Shown here: positions 34,500-46,577 of the stretch, one piece after another
How the letters are laid out: each line of letters starts with the position of its first letter
How positions within the stretch are numbered: the stretch's first letter is position 1
Origin: Xylogone sp. PMI_703
Lineage: Eukaryota > Ascomycota > Leotiomycetes
NCBI GenBank assembly: GCA_021399445.1
Contig: JAJTUQ010000006.1
Coordinates: 806,001 to 870,000, forward strand
Direction: 5' to 3'
Length of the DNA: 64,000 nt
Made by a program: the position numbers and the translations under genes
The notes under the pieces: generated by a model
Seen by the model: the letters and a program-made list of their open reading frames with translations, nothing else
Database searches by the model: none
Told to the model about the DNA's origin: nothing

Positions 34500-37400
34500 T
34501 CAACTATCGCTCAGTCCATCATCATACCCCCCATTCATGAAAGGATTCCACTCCTGTCCTGGGTAGCTCGTAGCACTCATCGCAGGGCGTATATCCTCCT
34601 CCTCAACTCTCAATCGTCCTCCACTCCGCGACCTGCTATGACTATTCACAATTTCCTGACCAGCCTCGTCTAGAGCAATTTTCTCTTCCTGCGATCGTCG
34701 CCTATTGAGCTGCTGTTGTCGGGCTGCTGCTGCAATAGCTTCCGCCCTGCCTCGGTTCTCATCTTCAACCGTATATTCCGGGGGCTTGGTCTCCCTCGGA
34801 GTGGCATTGTATAGATCCGAGTTCGAGCTTAGGGGGCGGTTGACCACTTGCGTCGTCAACCCGTCAGATCCCGTATCAGGAGATACTCCTCGGTCAGGGG
34901 TTAAGTGAACAGTTGGAGGGGAAGGGCTCAATCCACGCTCGAGGTCCTTCTCCGATGGTAAGGCGAGGTGGTCTTCTTGATCAAAGGGGTCGTTGGAGAG
35001 ATTGGAGACTCCAGAGGCTCCACTAGTCGCCGTACGCCCTGTGTCTGAGCGGTCCAGATCAGACTTAGGTTGGAGGGAATTTTCGGAGAGTCGCTGCACC
35101 GCAGGATTGCGGATAGGCATTGGGCCTGGCATGCTCTGTTGTGCTTGTGGCGCTATTGGAAGTGGAGGAGGTGGTATGTTGGCTGCGGATGGATTCACGG
35201 GCGAGAAAGCTGAGTCTGGTAAGGGGTAGCCAGCTGGAGATTCTGGGTGGCGAATTGTAGGCTGACTTAAGTTTTGTACCTGCGCTGGGATTCCCAAAGG
35301 TGGTGGATTACGAAGGAGATTATGCTGTGAAGCTGAGCGAGAGGTAGAATTTGAATGCTGTTGGTTAGCAGCAGCTCTTTGTATCTCAAGTTCCTCATCC
35401 GTATCATCATCATCAGCACCATCTGGGAGTGTTAGTTGATACGGTCTTTGCTGTCCCTCTGGCGATCTAGCTGGAGATCTAGCGAGGAGATCTTCCCTGC
35501 TCAGGGGTCTGTTTGAACGGCGTGTTCGGGAGAGATTTGGGTTAATGGGTTCTAAAATTAGCGGTTTCTGAGAGCTTCCGTAAGCTCTTGGATCATCAGG
35601 TGGGGATGGTTGCTGTGGTTGCGGTGAACCGTACCCTTGAAACTGATTATCAGGAGACATATGCCTCGGAATTTGCTGATGAGGCGCGCTTGAGAAGGGT
35701 TGCTCATACTGATATTGATATGGAGAATTCATATATTGCTGGGGAGCATGCTGATTGGCGGCGCGAGGATCATATGCTGAAGGAACTATCATTGCTCCTT
35801 GACTATGTACCAGTGAATATCCACCTGGGATGGGAACACGTTCATAGACCGGCTCTGGCACTGGCTCTCTCATCGGCTGACGTCCTCTTTCGAACTGTGG
35901 GTCCGACTGGTCCTGCCAGGGGACTTCCCTTTCATTCTGAGGCATCATATTTTGCATTGGCGCTCGTGGACCAGATTGCATCCGAGGATCACCGTAGACT
36001 TGAGATTGTTGAGACTGATGGGATCGGTGAGATGGATGAGACTGGAAAGTCCTCTGTGAGTGATGCGAATGGTGTGAGGGGTGGGGATTCAACGATTGCA
36101 TCTGTGTCCCATTTAGCTGGCTAGGTGGATAGATATCCTGCGGCCGGGGAGTTTGTAGTGGTATTCGGGGATCAAAGAATTGTGGCTGAGATAAACGACG
36201 CCCGTGTGATTCTTGCGATCGTCGGCCGGAATGCACTCGCTGAAAAGGAGGACGCTGAGGAGGCTGTTGAGGAGGTATCTGTATTTCGGGGCTTCGTGGC
36301 TCCTGTGGTTGCGGTGCCTGTTGCGGTTGCTGTTGGGGCACAGCCGCAGGTTCATTATCCCTCTCAATCTGATTTGAGCGTCTTCCAAGGAACCCACCAA
36401 GAAGACCAGAAGTAGATGGATGCCTAGTTCTGCTGCTTTGGCGTGTTCTACTTGATTGACGAGGTTGAGATTCGGCGTTTCCAGAGCTTCCGCCTTGAAT
36501 CTTTGAAAGGAAGCCGCGCCTTGTTGATACAGACCCCGTGTTTGCAGTGGGAACAGCCATTGCAACCGGTGCTTGATTTTGGCCTGTAGTTTGGCCTTGA
36601 ACGGGAGTATTTTGTCTACTAGACCTTGGTAACGTAGCAGCTTGAAGTGGCATGCTATTTCTCCTTTCCATGCTTGGAATATCCCCGGCAACGCTCTGGG
36701 ATCCCTCACTTGCGGATTTAAACGATTGCTTAGAAGACTTACCAAAGACACTGCCTAGTGATGAGAACCGAGCCTTCTTTTTGCCATCATCCAAGAGACC
36801 AGAGCCGCCAGTGGAAGCTCTGTTTAGCTTACTTGGTTTTGGTTTTGACTGCTGAGAAGAACTGCTTTCCTCCCTCTTGAAGAGCGAGCGTAGTCTTCCT
36901 GGTTCGCCTTTCGTCTGAATAGTCGGCGAAGGCGTATTCAACATAGTCGATATAGATCCAGGATGGTGGCCAACTGTACTTTCTCTGCTCTGAGGTGGTT
37001 CGCTTCCGGTAGGCGTAGACAAGCGACCCAAATTTATACTGCCAAAGAGGCCTGGTTGCGGTTTCTTTCGTTCCTGTATACCGCCTGAGTCTACACTATC
37101 TGCATACTCATTCCCATTTGGCCGTACTGGAGACGTTGGAGGTGAGAAAGCAGCTTCACCTCCCGATCTGGATCTAGAACGTGTCCGCTCTCTGGATGCT
37201 GCACGGATTCTGCAACCTATTTCCCGGAAGAAACCAGAGTTGCGTTTAGAACTCTGGAATCTTGGGTCTTCTGTAGGCGGGCCCACGCCTGGGAGTTGGT
37301 ATTCATTCGTTTGTCGCGGAAGATATGCATCTGCCGGAGAAATGGGTGCTTGATAGTAGTGAGCTGGCATTTCATCACCAGGTGTAACTTGCTGCCCTTG

Positions 37401-39212
37401 ATTTTCACCTTGGCGGAACAGCTCTGGGTAACGTTCTGCTGATGATGGGGGCTGCTCAAATGGTCTGGACTGCAAGGGCATGCTGGCTCCTCTCTTCCCT
37501 CGATCACTCGAAGGTGAGCCCGTAAGACCAGAGGAGCCTTGTGGAGGACCTGATGGTGAGCGGACGTGAGGTGGCCGAGCCTCATTCCACCGCGCAGCGG
37601 TTTCACCCCATCTACCTGCAGAAAATGGAGCTTTCGGACTGGTATTATCCTGGGGCGGTCGATTGTTGAAAGGCACAAAGCTTGGTGGAGGGCGGTTAGG
37701 GAACGGATTCGAAGCTATGGTTTGACCAGGAGCAAGGCCATTTGTTTGCATGTGATTAGGCTTTATAGTTGATTGAGCTGGACCTGCATCTCGGATCTCA
37801 TCCTGATTGCGACGTGCATTAGAGACCTCTCGCTGTTCAGTTGGACGTTGAGCATTAGCCACATCATCTTCGTCATCTACAACATCTAACTCAACTCCAA
37901 AGGGGGTTGACCGTCGGATGGGTGGCAAGCCTGTAAACGAAGATTTTCGTTCAGGTTGTGGTTCCGATGGTTGTGCCTGAAATTGGACATTATTTGGTTT
38001 TGAACCCATGACACCATTCTGACTGAATTCTCGATACGGAGGGTTAGAGGGTGGAGAAAACTGAGTGTTGGCAATATGAGTGGTTGCAGGAGGTGAGGAA
38101 AGTGGTGCTGCCGTATTTTCCAGTCGTGGTGCCGGTGCCATAGTCGTCGAGACAGACGGATTCTCAATATCCTCAAAATAAGTTCCTCTTGGACGATCCA
38201 TAATGCTCACGCTAGACCTAGCCCGTGAATGGCCTTTAGTAGCAGGTTGCTCGTCCTCAGCGTCCGCTCCTACATCCGTGGTAGATGCAGGGGGTGGCGG
38301 CGTTGGCATCGGTGAGACTGGTGAGGGCGGTGTAACTATGGAAGGCGGATCTTCCAACCCTTCTTTTGCATCAATCATGACCCAGTCCTCGTTTGCCCCG
38401 TTGCCGGCTTCCTGTTGCTGTTGCTGTTGCTGCTGTTGTCGTTGTCCATTCACAGTTTGCGTGTCTATAGACACAATATCATCATTATCAGCTTCATCCC
38501 TCGATACAGGTGAAGTTGGGGAAACAGGTCGTTGGGTTGCCTCAATATCCGGCACTGCCTCTCCATCTTGTGAGACCTGGTCCTTCTCCAGGTCATCAGG
38601 GATATGCGATATGGGGCGAGATTGACTGAATACGTCCTCTTCAGTAATAGGCGTGGCGTTGTAGGGATCGAACGATGGCGGATTCTTTGCTATAGGGGCA
38701 GGGACACCAATATCACTCTGGTGTTCCACTGGCTCCTCATGTTTGGATCGCGTTTCAACTACCAAGGCGGCTTTGGGCTGTGAGTTTGACGGGAGAGAGG
38801 CCTCGTTATGATTATTACCTTGAGCCAGCACTTCTCTCGATAATGTTGAACTGCGTGGGGCTCCGTGCGCTGGCGTTGGCGCTGGTGGGGTAGCACTCAC
38901 CTCCCGACTCAACGAACTACTTGCTCTTCTCCTTCTGCTGAAAAAACCCGTCGGCGGCAAAAAAGAGCTGCGCGATGTCGTCGAGTCCATAGATGCAGAG
39001 CGTTGGCGGGCAAATTCAGGTTCCGGTAGAGGCGTGGTTTCTCGTGATTTCTGTGTTGAGCTGTCATCGTGAGGTTTGCTGCTCAGAGACTTTGAAAGTA
39101 TAGCCCACGATCGTCGTGCAGCTCTCGACTTGGTCTCGGGCACAGGCGATAGCTCCTGTTCTGCTTGGTGAGGTTGCGATGGCTGCTGGGTCGGGGCAGG
39201 ACTTGAGTTTAT
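34500..39212 (-). CDS. Giant disordered Ser/Pro/Gln-rich protein, 5' end unresolved
   Basis: An open frame of about 1,570 codons on the minus strand. I do not recognise the family. It is almost wholly low-complexity: Ser/Pro/Gln-rich, a nine-Gln run coded at 38412-38439, His/Ser and Tyr/Gln-rich patches, basic RS-type clusters (for example RERTRSRSRSG), and small hydrophobic islands such as GLFGSINLGRL, SGLLGGFLGRRS and FSSLGSVFG. The C-terminus has a conserved-looking SATSYPGQEWNPF segment, then an acidic end. The start is not visible: the frame opens upstream with no in-frame ATG until 38990. A strong intron 3' end (CTAAG branch, then CCGTACAG at 39213-39220) shows that the coding exon begins at 39212 and that an upstream exon supplies the start. 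That exon may be short, or it may be the end of the neighbouring gene. The composition suggests a scaffold, cortical or RNA-granule protein, but no function is supported. Confidence 0.75.
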   Translation of the reverse strand: MNSSPAPTQQPSQPHQAEQELSPVPETKSRAARRSWAILSKSLSSKPHDDSSTQKSRETTPLPEPEFARQRSASMDSTTSRSSFLPPTGFFSRRRRASSSLSREVSATPPAPTPAHGAPRSSTLSREVLAQGNNHNEASLPSNSQPKAALVVETRSKHEEPVEHQSDIGVPAPIAKNPPSFDPYNATPITEEDVFSQSRPISHIPDDLEKDQVSQDGEAVPDIEATQRPVSPTSPVSRDEADNDDIVSIDTQTVNGQRQQQQQQQQQEAGNGANEDWVMIDAKEGLEDPPSIVTPPSPVSPMPTPPPPASTTDVGADAEDEQPATKGHSRARSSVSIMDRPRGTYFEDIENPSVSTTMAPAPRLENTAAPLSSPPATTHIANTQFSPPSNPPYREFSQNGVMGSKPNNVQFQAQPSEPQPERKSSFTGLPPIRRSTPFGVELDVVDDEDDVANAQRPTEQREVSNARRNQDEIRDAGPAQSTIKPNHMQTNGLAPGQTIASNPFPNRPPPSFVPFNNRPPQDNTSPKAPFSAGRWGETAARWNEARPPHVRSPSGPPQGSSGLTGSPSSDRGKRGASMPLQSRPFEQPPSSAERYPELFRQGENQGQQVTPGDEMPAHYYQAPISPADAYLPRQTNEYQLPGVGPPTEDPRFQSSKRNSGFFREIGCRIRAASRERTRSRSRSGGEAAFSPPTSPVRPNGNEYADSVDSGGIQERKKPQPGLFGSINLGRLSTPTGSEPPQSRESTVGHHPGSISTMLNTPSPTIQTKGEPGRLRSLFKREESSSSQQSKPKPSKLNRASTGGSGLLDDGKKKARFSSLGSVFGKSSKQSFKSASEGSQSVAGDIPSMERRNSMPLQAATLPRSSRQNTPVQGQTTGQNQAPVAMAVPTANTGSVSTRRGFLSKIQGGSSGNAESQPRQSSRTRQSSRTRHPSTSGLLGGFLGRRSNQIERDNEPAAVPQQQPQQAPQPQEPRSPEIQIPPQQPPQRPPFQRVHSGRRSQESHGRRLSQPQFFDPRIPLQTPRPQDIYPPSQLNGTQMQSLNPHPSHHSHHSQRTFQSHPSHRSHQSQQSQVYGDPRMQSGPRAPMQNMMPQNEREVPWQDQSDPQFERGRQPMREPVPEPVYERVPIPGGYSLVHSQGAMIVPSAYDPRAANQHAPQQYMNSPYQYQYEQPFSSAPHQQIPRHMSPDNQFQGYGSPQPQQPSPPDDPRAYGSSQKPLILEPINPNLSRTRRSNRPLSREDLLARSPARSPEGQQRPYQLTLPDGADDDDTDEELEIQRAAANQQHSNSTSRSASQHNLLRNPPPLGIPAQVQNLSQPTIRHPESPAGYPLPDSAFSPVNPSAANIPPPPLPIAPQAQQSMPGPMPIRNPAVQRLSENSLQPKSDLDRSDTGRTATSGASGVSNLSNDPFDQEDHLALPSEKDLERGLSPSPPTVHLTPDRGVSPDTGSDGLTTQVVNRPLSSNSDLYNATPRETKPPEYTVEDENRGRAEAIAAAARQQQLNRRRSQEEKIALDEAGQEIVNSHSRSRSGGRLRVEEEDIRPAMSATSYPGQEWNPFMNGGYDDGLSDS
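38412..38439 (-). repeat. CAG/CAA (poly-Gln) coding repeat
   Basis: CTG/TTG units on the plus strand code a nine-residue Gln run in the giant disordered protein. Confidence 0.85.
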
Positions 39213-39523
39213 CTGTACGGAACATGCAATCTTAGCGAAATGTATATACAACAAGGTGGATGATGGATGGGATGGATGGTATGAACGGATGAATGAGTTT
39301 GGATGAAATTTTGCTCCTAGTCGTACAGGTCCCACTATGTAGGCTACCTAGAAGCGGGAACGAACAGAATGTGCAGTGCTAGGAAACCTCTATAAGGTCA
39401 TCATGAATAATGATAGAGAGAACAAAATTTGGCAACAACAGCCACCGACATTAATTATATTGAAAATGAAATTCATAAAAGACGGCCCATCGCTACAACG
39501 GCGGTCTGGCTTGAAGGAGATTC
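39213..39523. other. Gap between the two giant frames, probably intronic or a compact intergenic region
   Basis: Minus-strand reading gives a clear acceptor at 39213. Upstream ATGs exist, but each short frame stops at once unless spliced. A possible donor AAG|GTAGAC at 39533/39532, just before the stop of the upstream gene, is in the same phase as this acceptor, so splicing it would fuse the two genes. Confidence 0.5.
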
Positions 39524-42500
39524 TCAGTCTACCTTATCTCCACTGCCACTACTCCGAAACCGATTCTTCCCTTTTGCCAGCAGTCCCTTCCCAGCCTTTC
39601 CAGCTTTACCGCCGAACACACCGGCTGCGTGAAGAAGTTCTTTGCCTTTGGCTTGTACTTCGTGGGAGGTTAATTTGCCACCGCTTGAAGGAGAGAAGTT
39701 GTGATGAGATTGGGGCGCTTGCGAAACGTTGAGGGGAGGATTAGGTCCGGAGTGTCGAGCAGGGTTCGTTGGTGATTGGGTTGGCGAGCTTGCATTGAGA
39801 TACTGCTGGTAATATGGTTGCTGTAAGCCTTGCTGTGGAGCACTTGTGGGTTTCAAATATCTGTTTCCACCAGTTCCGGCCCATGAGCCAGTCGCATTGG
39901 CATGCTCTGCATGCAGAGACTTAATCATGGAAACCCAGTTAGTAAGGCCAGTCTCCATTGCTGCAAATTGCTGTCTTGTTTGCTCATACGTCTGAATGCG
40001 TTGATGTGGTGAAGTCATAGAAGTTATATCTTTAAATGGGATGATCTTCACGGGCTGCGGAAGGACAATCGTAGGGGATACCGAATAAGGAGATTGGGGT
40101 TGGTTAGATTGATCTGCGTGGTGAGCTAGTGCTGGGTGCTGGTCTTCCGGCGGCTCAGAAGAATGCATCGATATCATGTCCTTCATATCTGCCAAAGAAA
40201 GACGACGTTCCGCTCCCTGATCATAGGCGGGAATAGTACCGCCGGAGAGTATTGTGGCCGCCGCGAGCATATCTGAACTAGGTCCTAAGCTGAGATCACC
40301 TGGCGGCTTTGGTTCGGATGGACTTCGTCCCTCGGCTGGCGTGACATCCGGATGATACTTGGAATTTGCATCTTCCGCGATGCTCATAGGTTGCGAACTA
40401 ACTTCAAACTGAGACTGGGGAACGGTAGATTGATTATCATGAGGCAAGGTGGCAGCTGCGGAGCTCATATCCACAGGCTTCTCCGCTGAGGGTTGAAATT
40501 CCGTCCCCAAAGGTGGCAATTTGGAGACGTCTTCAAAACTCCTCTCCCAGGAAAACCGGCGTTGGAGGGAAGACTCTTGTGGTAAGGACTCCATAACCAC
40601 ACTTTTGCGCACCTCGAGTGGAGGTGGCACCGAAGGACTCTCGGGTTGCTTTGCAGGTAGAGACTGTTCCTGCAAGGGTGGCTGAGCCTCTTGATGCACG
40701 GAATCAGGCGCCTCAACGTGAATTTGGGTAGGGCTCGGTAGCTGGGGTACAGGTTGCTCGTCCTCTGCTGTCGTGGCCCAATAGTTATCGTATTCGCTCG
40801 GAAGGTATGTACTCTCCCGCGCTTGTCCTGAGGGCGCGCTGTCGTCATACAGGTAGCTATTGTGGCGTTGAACTGGATCTGGTTCAGGGGCTCCGAGACT
40901 CTGAACAATCTCGCTTTGTAGCCTGTCATTTTCTTCAGCATGAGATGGAGAGTCTGCATCAGATCCTGTTGATGCACGGAGTGCGCCTGATGGCTTGATT
41001 GACTCTTCGATAGAATTATGAGTAGACGCAGAAAGCGAGCTCTGACGCATGTCTTTCACTTCATCAACTGATACATCTTTAGGCGGGGGAAGCGGGGCGG
41101 TGGAGGAAGAATCTGAAAAACTATCTCTACTAGTGATAGCGGGAGGTGGTTGAGCAGCGGAAGCTTCGTGTACTCCCGACGTAACACGGGGGTCTACGGG
41201 GTGCGAATAAATATTGCCACTTGGTGCCATCGCAGGGTCTGGCGTAGGTAATAATTGAGCTGGAGAACGACTGGGGGAGCGGGACGGAATAACATCTTCA
41301 GCAATTGTTGTATCTCTCGACTTCTCTAAAGAATCTTGAGGTTGAACATTTGCGGTCGGTGTGAACGCCGGATCGACCTCAGAATTTTGGCTCTCTTGAA
41401 TTCGTGAGACGTCGCTGACAGGCGTATTCTTACGCGAGATTTCAGATACAGTATCATTCGTAACGATTGCTTGGTGACTGGCCGGGGAAACCTCTGGATT
41501 GGAAACATCTGGAGTTTTTTCTGAACTGTCTCCTAGGGGAACGCTAATATCGCGCTGATGATCGGGCTCGAAGTCCGCAACAATCGGAGCTCCCACAGCG
41601 ACCACCTTTTCTTCTATACCTCCTGCTATTGTCTGCTCTGGTAGCTTCGGTGATACTCGTTCTTCAGTACCTTCCGGTATCGAAGACGGAACATCCTCCC
41701 TATTAGCCATACTAGAAACGCGACTGATTAGTGGGCTGACGCCACCGGTGCTCTCTGTATCGCTCTTCCTATAAGCGCTTCCACTCCGCGAAGCAGGAGA
41801 TACTGGTACAGATGCGCCATCATTAGTCCCATCAAATGGTCGGTGTGCAAGTGATGCGAATCCCAGGGATGGCTCCTTCCAGTCAACTGTACTTTGACCG
41901 CCTAGATTACCCGATGTAGTAGATGTAGATGTAGATGTAGCTTTGGGAGCTGCGGCTGAAGTAGATACTTTAGATTTATCAGCTTGTTCCGTTGAAGAAA
42001 ACATATCCAAATCTAGTCCAAAACCAGACATACGTTTGAGATCTGGGAGTTTAGGGCTAACAGATTGCCTCCTCATCCCAATTGGATCTATTGGAGAGAT
42101 TAAGCCTGTATATGATGGCCCAAGTGCTGGATTTGACTCTTGTACTTTAGACATCTGGCTATTGATGTCCACACCGTCAAATCCATACTCGCTCTTTCGC
42201 TCTTTTACAGGCTCAAGGAACGGCTGCAGACGACGGCTGGAATCATCGGCCTCCAGACTTGGTATACGCATGGCCCCAAACCCTGAGTTATCCGGAGCTA
42301 CTGGCTCTCGAAGAACAGGTTTAGCGAGAGGTGCAGAACTGTCACTAGCTTTAGTACCAAGGATAGAATCCATACTGGGCCTACCAGATTCCAAAGATTG
42401 GCGTTCCTTCTCACGCTCCTCCTCTACTCGACGATATATATCTGATGGTCTAACAAACGCCTTTGCAGCACCTCCTGGAGACCGGCTTGCACCGCCGGGC

Positions 42501-43570
42501 GACGATGGCTGAGGACCAGTCCAAGGCTTTGGGGCACCGACATCTTGCATTGGAGAGCGAACTGCACTATTCGGAGACGACGATCGGGGACCTCCGGCCC
42601 ATGGTTTGGGAGGCCCGATTTCCTGATGCTGCCTTGCAATATCCGGGAGGTCCGATTGACTCAGGCTGCTCTTACGCGTGGGGAACCTACCACCAGCTGG
42701 GGAATCCGTGCTTGCAGCTTGGGGAGCTGGGGAGCCTCTCATAGTCACAGGAGGAGGAGACATCCGGGTGTTTAATGGCGGGACTGCGGCCGAGGGAGAA
42801 TAATCTTTTCTTGCCTGATAATCCACGGAAGACTGCGTTGTTGTTGACGCTGGGGACATAATGGCACTATCTGACGTTCCACCTTGAGGGATTGAGGGGT
42901 GCGGCGAACCAGCTGCGCCAGTTGGCGAGGTGATTTGATTGCGTAGGCCTTGGGGAGGTGACTGCGCTGAATATGAAGGCTGCTGAGTTGATACCGAGAG
43001 AGCTGGGGGTTCTGTGAAAATCCGCTGAGGAGGCCCACCAACTATCTGGGAAAACCGTGTTGCTGGACCGGCAGACTGCGGAACTGCCTGGACTGGTGTC
43101 CCACTAGAGAAGCTACGCTTCTCATCACCTTCATCAAAGGAATTGGCCCTGTGGTGGGCTGCCGTGCTTGTTTGGATTGGAGGTACCGCAGGCAGATCAC
43201 CATATGCTTTCTTGCTATTGCTAGCTGTGGGACTCTCAGCGTTCATCGGATTCTGCAGCCCTTGGCCTTTTTGGCGCAGTCCTGTTGGTTTAGATACTGG
43301 CGGCGGCGGGGGCGGCGGAGGTTCATCATCATAGTAGTCGTCTTCTCCCCAATCATCCCCTCCGTAATCTACAGTCTTTGCCTCCACCCATTTCCTCGTC
43401 TTCTGACGGTTGACATTGGTCTTATACGACGAGGTCGAAGGAGCGCTAAGCGTAGCGGGAGCTTGGTTTCTAGAAATTTATCAACCTGTTGATCTAGAGG
43501 CATCGTGGCATTTGACTTACAAGGGCGAAGCTCGCTCCTTCTCAAAAGTGCTTGCAAACGGTCGCGCCAT
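39524..43570 (-). CDS. Large disordered fungal protein with KTRKWVEAK-type N-terminus
   Basis: Predicted 1,331 aa. Exons on the minus strand: 43570-43521 and 43469-39524, with an intron GTAAGTC..TTTCTAG joining MARPFASTFEKERASP to the rest. The N-terminus holds the segment YKTNVNRQKTRKWVEAK (about residues 31-47), then an acidic DDWGEDDYYDDE stretch and eight prolines. From memory this block is shared by uncharacterised Pezizomycotina proteins. The middle is long Ser/Pro-rich disorder with repeated GPPKPWAG-like motifs (coded at about 42440-42620) and an STSTST run. The last ~150 aa look folded or amphipathic: IKIIPFKDITSMTSPHQR-like text, an aromatic helix with LTNWVSMIKSLHAEHANA, and a Lys/Gly-rich end. 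It may serve as a scaffold or membrane-trafficking adaptor, but this is only a guess. It is transcribed away from SED5, with 1.2 kb between the starts. Confidence 0.8.
41923..41941 (-). repeat. GATGTA hexamer repeat in coding sequence
   Basis: About three GATGTA units on the plus strand code a Ser/Thr alternation in the large disordered protein. Confidence 0.7.
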
Positions 43571-44760
43571 CTCTAGAGGCTAGACTCTATCGCCCGTCTC
43601 ATCAGAGAGATATCACTTAGTTCATATGTACTCGAATATATCAATTATCATGCGAAAAAAATTATGCACTCGGCCAAATGGAGTGAAATGGCCGATGGAT
43701 GCTGATCGCGAAGGTAATTGCGCGTCAAAGATGCAGAGAAAGATGATGCATGAAGTCGCAGATCCCCGAACTCATAAGCTCTCTAGTCGAGCCAGAGATA
43801 GAAAGAAAGACGAAATAAGAAATAGGGCGAGTTGAGCAAGTAACAACAATAATGATATCACGACAAGAGGAATAATGGGGCGACGCACTGGAGGACCCTT
43901 AGCTGAAGGAGAACAAAAGTTACAAGCCTCTGCTCCGCTTATTTGAGGCGCCGTCACCCTCTGGTTCCGTGGATTTGCTTGGAGGAGAGCCCTGCGGAGG
44001 CGGAAAGCTACCATTTTTGGCTACTGTGGCTGAGCATGATATTTCGGTTCAAAGTCCACTCTCGCGGACTTGCTATGAGTACACAGTAGAAAAGATGCTA
44101 CAGAAAAAGAATTTAGATGTTGAATAGTGAATGTCAGTACTGAGAATCAAATTATTTCCTATCATCAAACATTGAAGGCCGCATCAATGAGACGAACTTC
44201 CACCAAACCAGTTTATGTTAAGAGCAAGCCACATAAGCTATTGGTTCCATTCGAGCAGTTCGTAGCGATTCCTCCAAACGAGGGTTCACCATCACATGAC
44301 TTCACTTAGTTTATGCCTGAGGCCTTGAACACCCTGACCCCGTGGAGCAAATGTGTGGCTTGGAAGACGCGCAAAACCACCCAGTCAACCGTCATACTTT
44401 GAAACGACACATATGTTCGGAAGTCCTCATAACTAATCTCTAATCTCCCCTTGACCACCAACAATCACCCCGCCCTTCCGACGCCAATTCTCCACTCGAG
44501 ATCACGATCCTTACATTCTGTTTCACCCTGTATATTACTTTTCGTACTCTTCTGTGATTTCGTTTTATCGCGTCTCCCGTTGAGAACCGCGCGGCCCTTG
44601 GAAACGCAACGAACTCCAACATCTTCCCACTGCGATTCCACCGAAAGTCGTACAAATTCACAACAACAGCAGCAAAAAGACCACTAGTGGCTCGCGCTGA
44701 TTGCGCTCAATCTAAATCTACTGTTTCTCCGCCTCATCGTGTTCCTTCCAAATATTTGCA
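43571..44760. other. 1.2-kb divergent promoter region
   Basis: Between the starts of the large disordered-protein gene (minus) and SED5 (plus). It holds C+T-rich leader sequence at 44440-44530 before SED5. No gene was recognised. Confidence 0.55.
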
Positions 44761-45937
44761 ATGGCCGTGTCAATACAAGACCGAACGGGGGAATTCCGAT
44801 CCGTCCTAGAGCAAGTCAAACGACGCCAGGCGACGTCGAAAGTTGGCGCACAACGACAATCCCTCCTTAATGATGCACAGAAAGCCGCAGCGAATGGCCA
44901 CGCAAATGGAGACGCAAAACCAAGGAGATCAGAATTCGCCCGAAAGGCGGCAGAGATAGGAAGGGGAATATCAGCAACAATGGGAAAGTTGGAGAAGTTG
45001 GCACAGCGTAAGTATCTCCCTCCCTACCTATCATCGTTTACGAGTCCTCACATATTGAACCCCTCTCTATCTCTTCGTGGATCGAACATCCTGTGCTGAC
45101 AACCGCCCTCAGTTGCAAAACGCAAAACCCTGTTTGATGATCGCCCAGTTGAAATCAATGAATTAACCTTCATAATCAAACAAGACCTCTCAGCCCTTAA
45201 CCAACAAATTTCCAATCTCCAGGCTCTAACTCGCGCACAACATCCCAAAGCAGACCAAGAAGGCGAGCACAATAAGAACGTTGTTTTCATGCTGCAAGGC
45301 AAACTCACGGATGTTTCTGCAAATTTCAAAGATGTCCTCGAAGTCCGAACGAAGAACATCCAAGCCTCCAGGTCACGCACCGAGAACTTCGTTTCCTCTG
45401 TCTCGAGCCATGTCACCCCAGCCATCGGCCAATCTGCAAGCCCGTTGTATACCACGCCTACAAGAGGAAGTCCCGCTCCGGGTCTCCCTCCAGGAGCGAA
45501 TTCCAGCATGTCTCAAGATCTTCTGAGCCTCAACCCGGTAGGCGACCAGCAATTACTCATGATGGAAGAAGCGCAGCCTCAGAACTCCTACATCCAACAA
45601 CGAGGAGAGGCCATTGAGGCAATTGAACGAACGATCAATGAACTGGGCGGTATTTTCGGACAGCTTGCTCAAATGGTTAGCGAGCAGAGTGAGATGATTC
45701 AACGAATCGATGCCAACACGGAAGATGTTGTCGATAACGTCCAGGGTGCGCAGAGAGAGCTACTCAAGTATTGGAGCCGGGTGTCTTCGAATCGGTGGTT
45801 GGTGGCTAAGATGTTTGGAGTTCTAATGATATTTTTCTTGTGAGTTATACCTCCTCATTATTTTTCTCAATTCTCGTATTGGAAAAATAGTAGTTGCTAA
45901 CGCTCTCTTCAGACTTTGGGTTTTAATAGCGGGTTAA
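44761..45937 (+). CDS. sed5: Sed5/syntaxin-5, Golgi Qa-SNARE
   Basis: Qa-SNARE of the cis-Golgi that pairs with Bos1/Bet1/Sec22-type or Gos1/Ykt6/Sft1-type partners in ER-Golgi and intra-Golgi fusion. Predicted 332 aa, the usual size. Exons: 44761-45007, 45113-45839, 45913-45937. The N-terminus MAVSIQDRTGEF is the short peptide that binds the SM protein Sly1. The Habc region follows, with FARKAAEIGRGI and RPVEINELTFIIKQDLSALN. A disordered linker precedes the SNARE helix (about residues 240-300), with the zero-layer Gln273 in EQSEMIQRID. The last ~23 aa are the membrane anchor. Intron 2 interrupts that anchor codon for codon, so the final exon encodes only LWVLIAG plus one split Leu. It is convergent with the PTH11-like gene. 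Confidence 0.95.
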
Positions 45938-46577
45938 TGCGAGTTATGTACGAATAGGGGAGCGCAAGCGATCAGGAAGTTAGAAGGCCGCAGGATCCGC
46001 CTCCCTAAGGGATAGAGTATTCCAAGGGAGGCGGGTTACTGCCATGTATCATTATAGCTCCATTTTTGGTTTACCCGTCCTTCCTTTTGGTAGAGATGAC
46101 TTGGGGATGATGAAGGCGTTCCAGTCGCCAATGAGGAAGGGGGGCATCGTTGGTTTTTGTGTTCTAGGAGTTACACCCCCTTTACTGCACTGTATACGTC
46201 ACACATATATATAGGTTACAAGCGACAACGACCGTTTAGGAAATGGTCCATAATAATAGACATGATTCGTTTTAATGAATTTTATAGGAAATTCTTGGTT
46301 TGATGAATATTGTTATAGCGTACATTAATATCTCAATAAACTCTAATAAAGATCTTATATATCTCTGATATTCAAAAAGAGGAGGCCAAAGAGACCTCCC
46401 ATGCTATGAGCTAAAGACTTGTTTCCTCGTATCGTGTCGTACCAATATGCCTAACTCCTTTCTCCGTTGACCCCCAACTCTAAATAATGCGTTTCAAACA
46501 TGGCTGCAATTGCTAGCAGCTTCCGAATCTAAAAGAGAGAAAATGAAAATTCGCAACGTGTAATTGCTCTCGCGGAT
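45938..46577. other. Intergenic between convergent genes
   Basis: Shared 3' flank of SED5 and the PTH11-like gene. It is A+T-rich around 46240-46380 with polyadenylation-like AATAAA-type words. No gene was recognised. Confidence 0.55.

Noticed and set aside
35588..36124. Plus-strand frame of 178 codons, and similar ones at 41943-42512 and 38203-38625
   Set aside because: Antisense shadows of the giant disordered-protein genes, caused by their biased composition.
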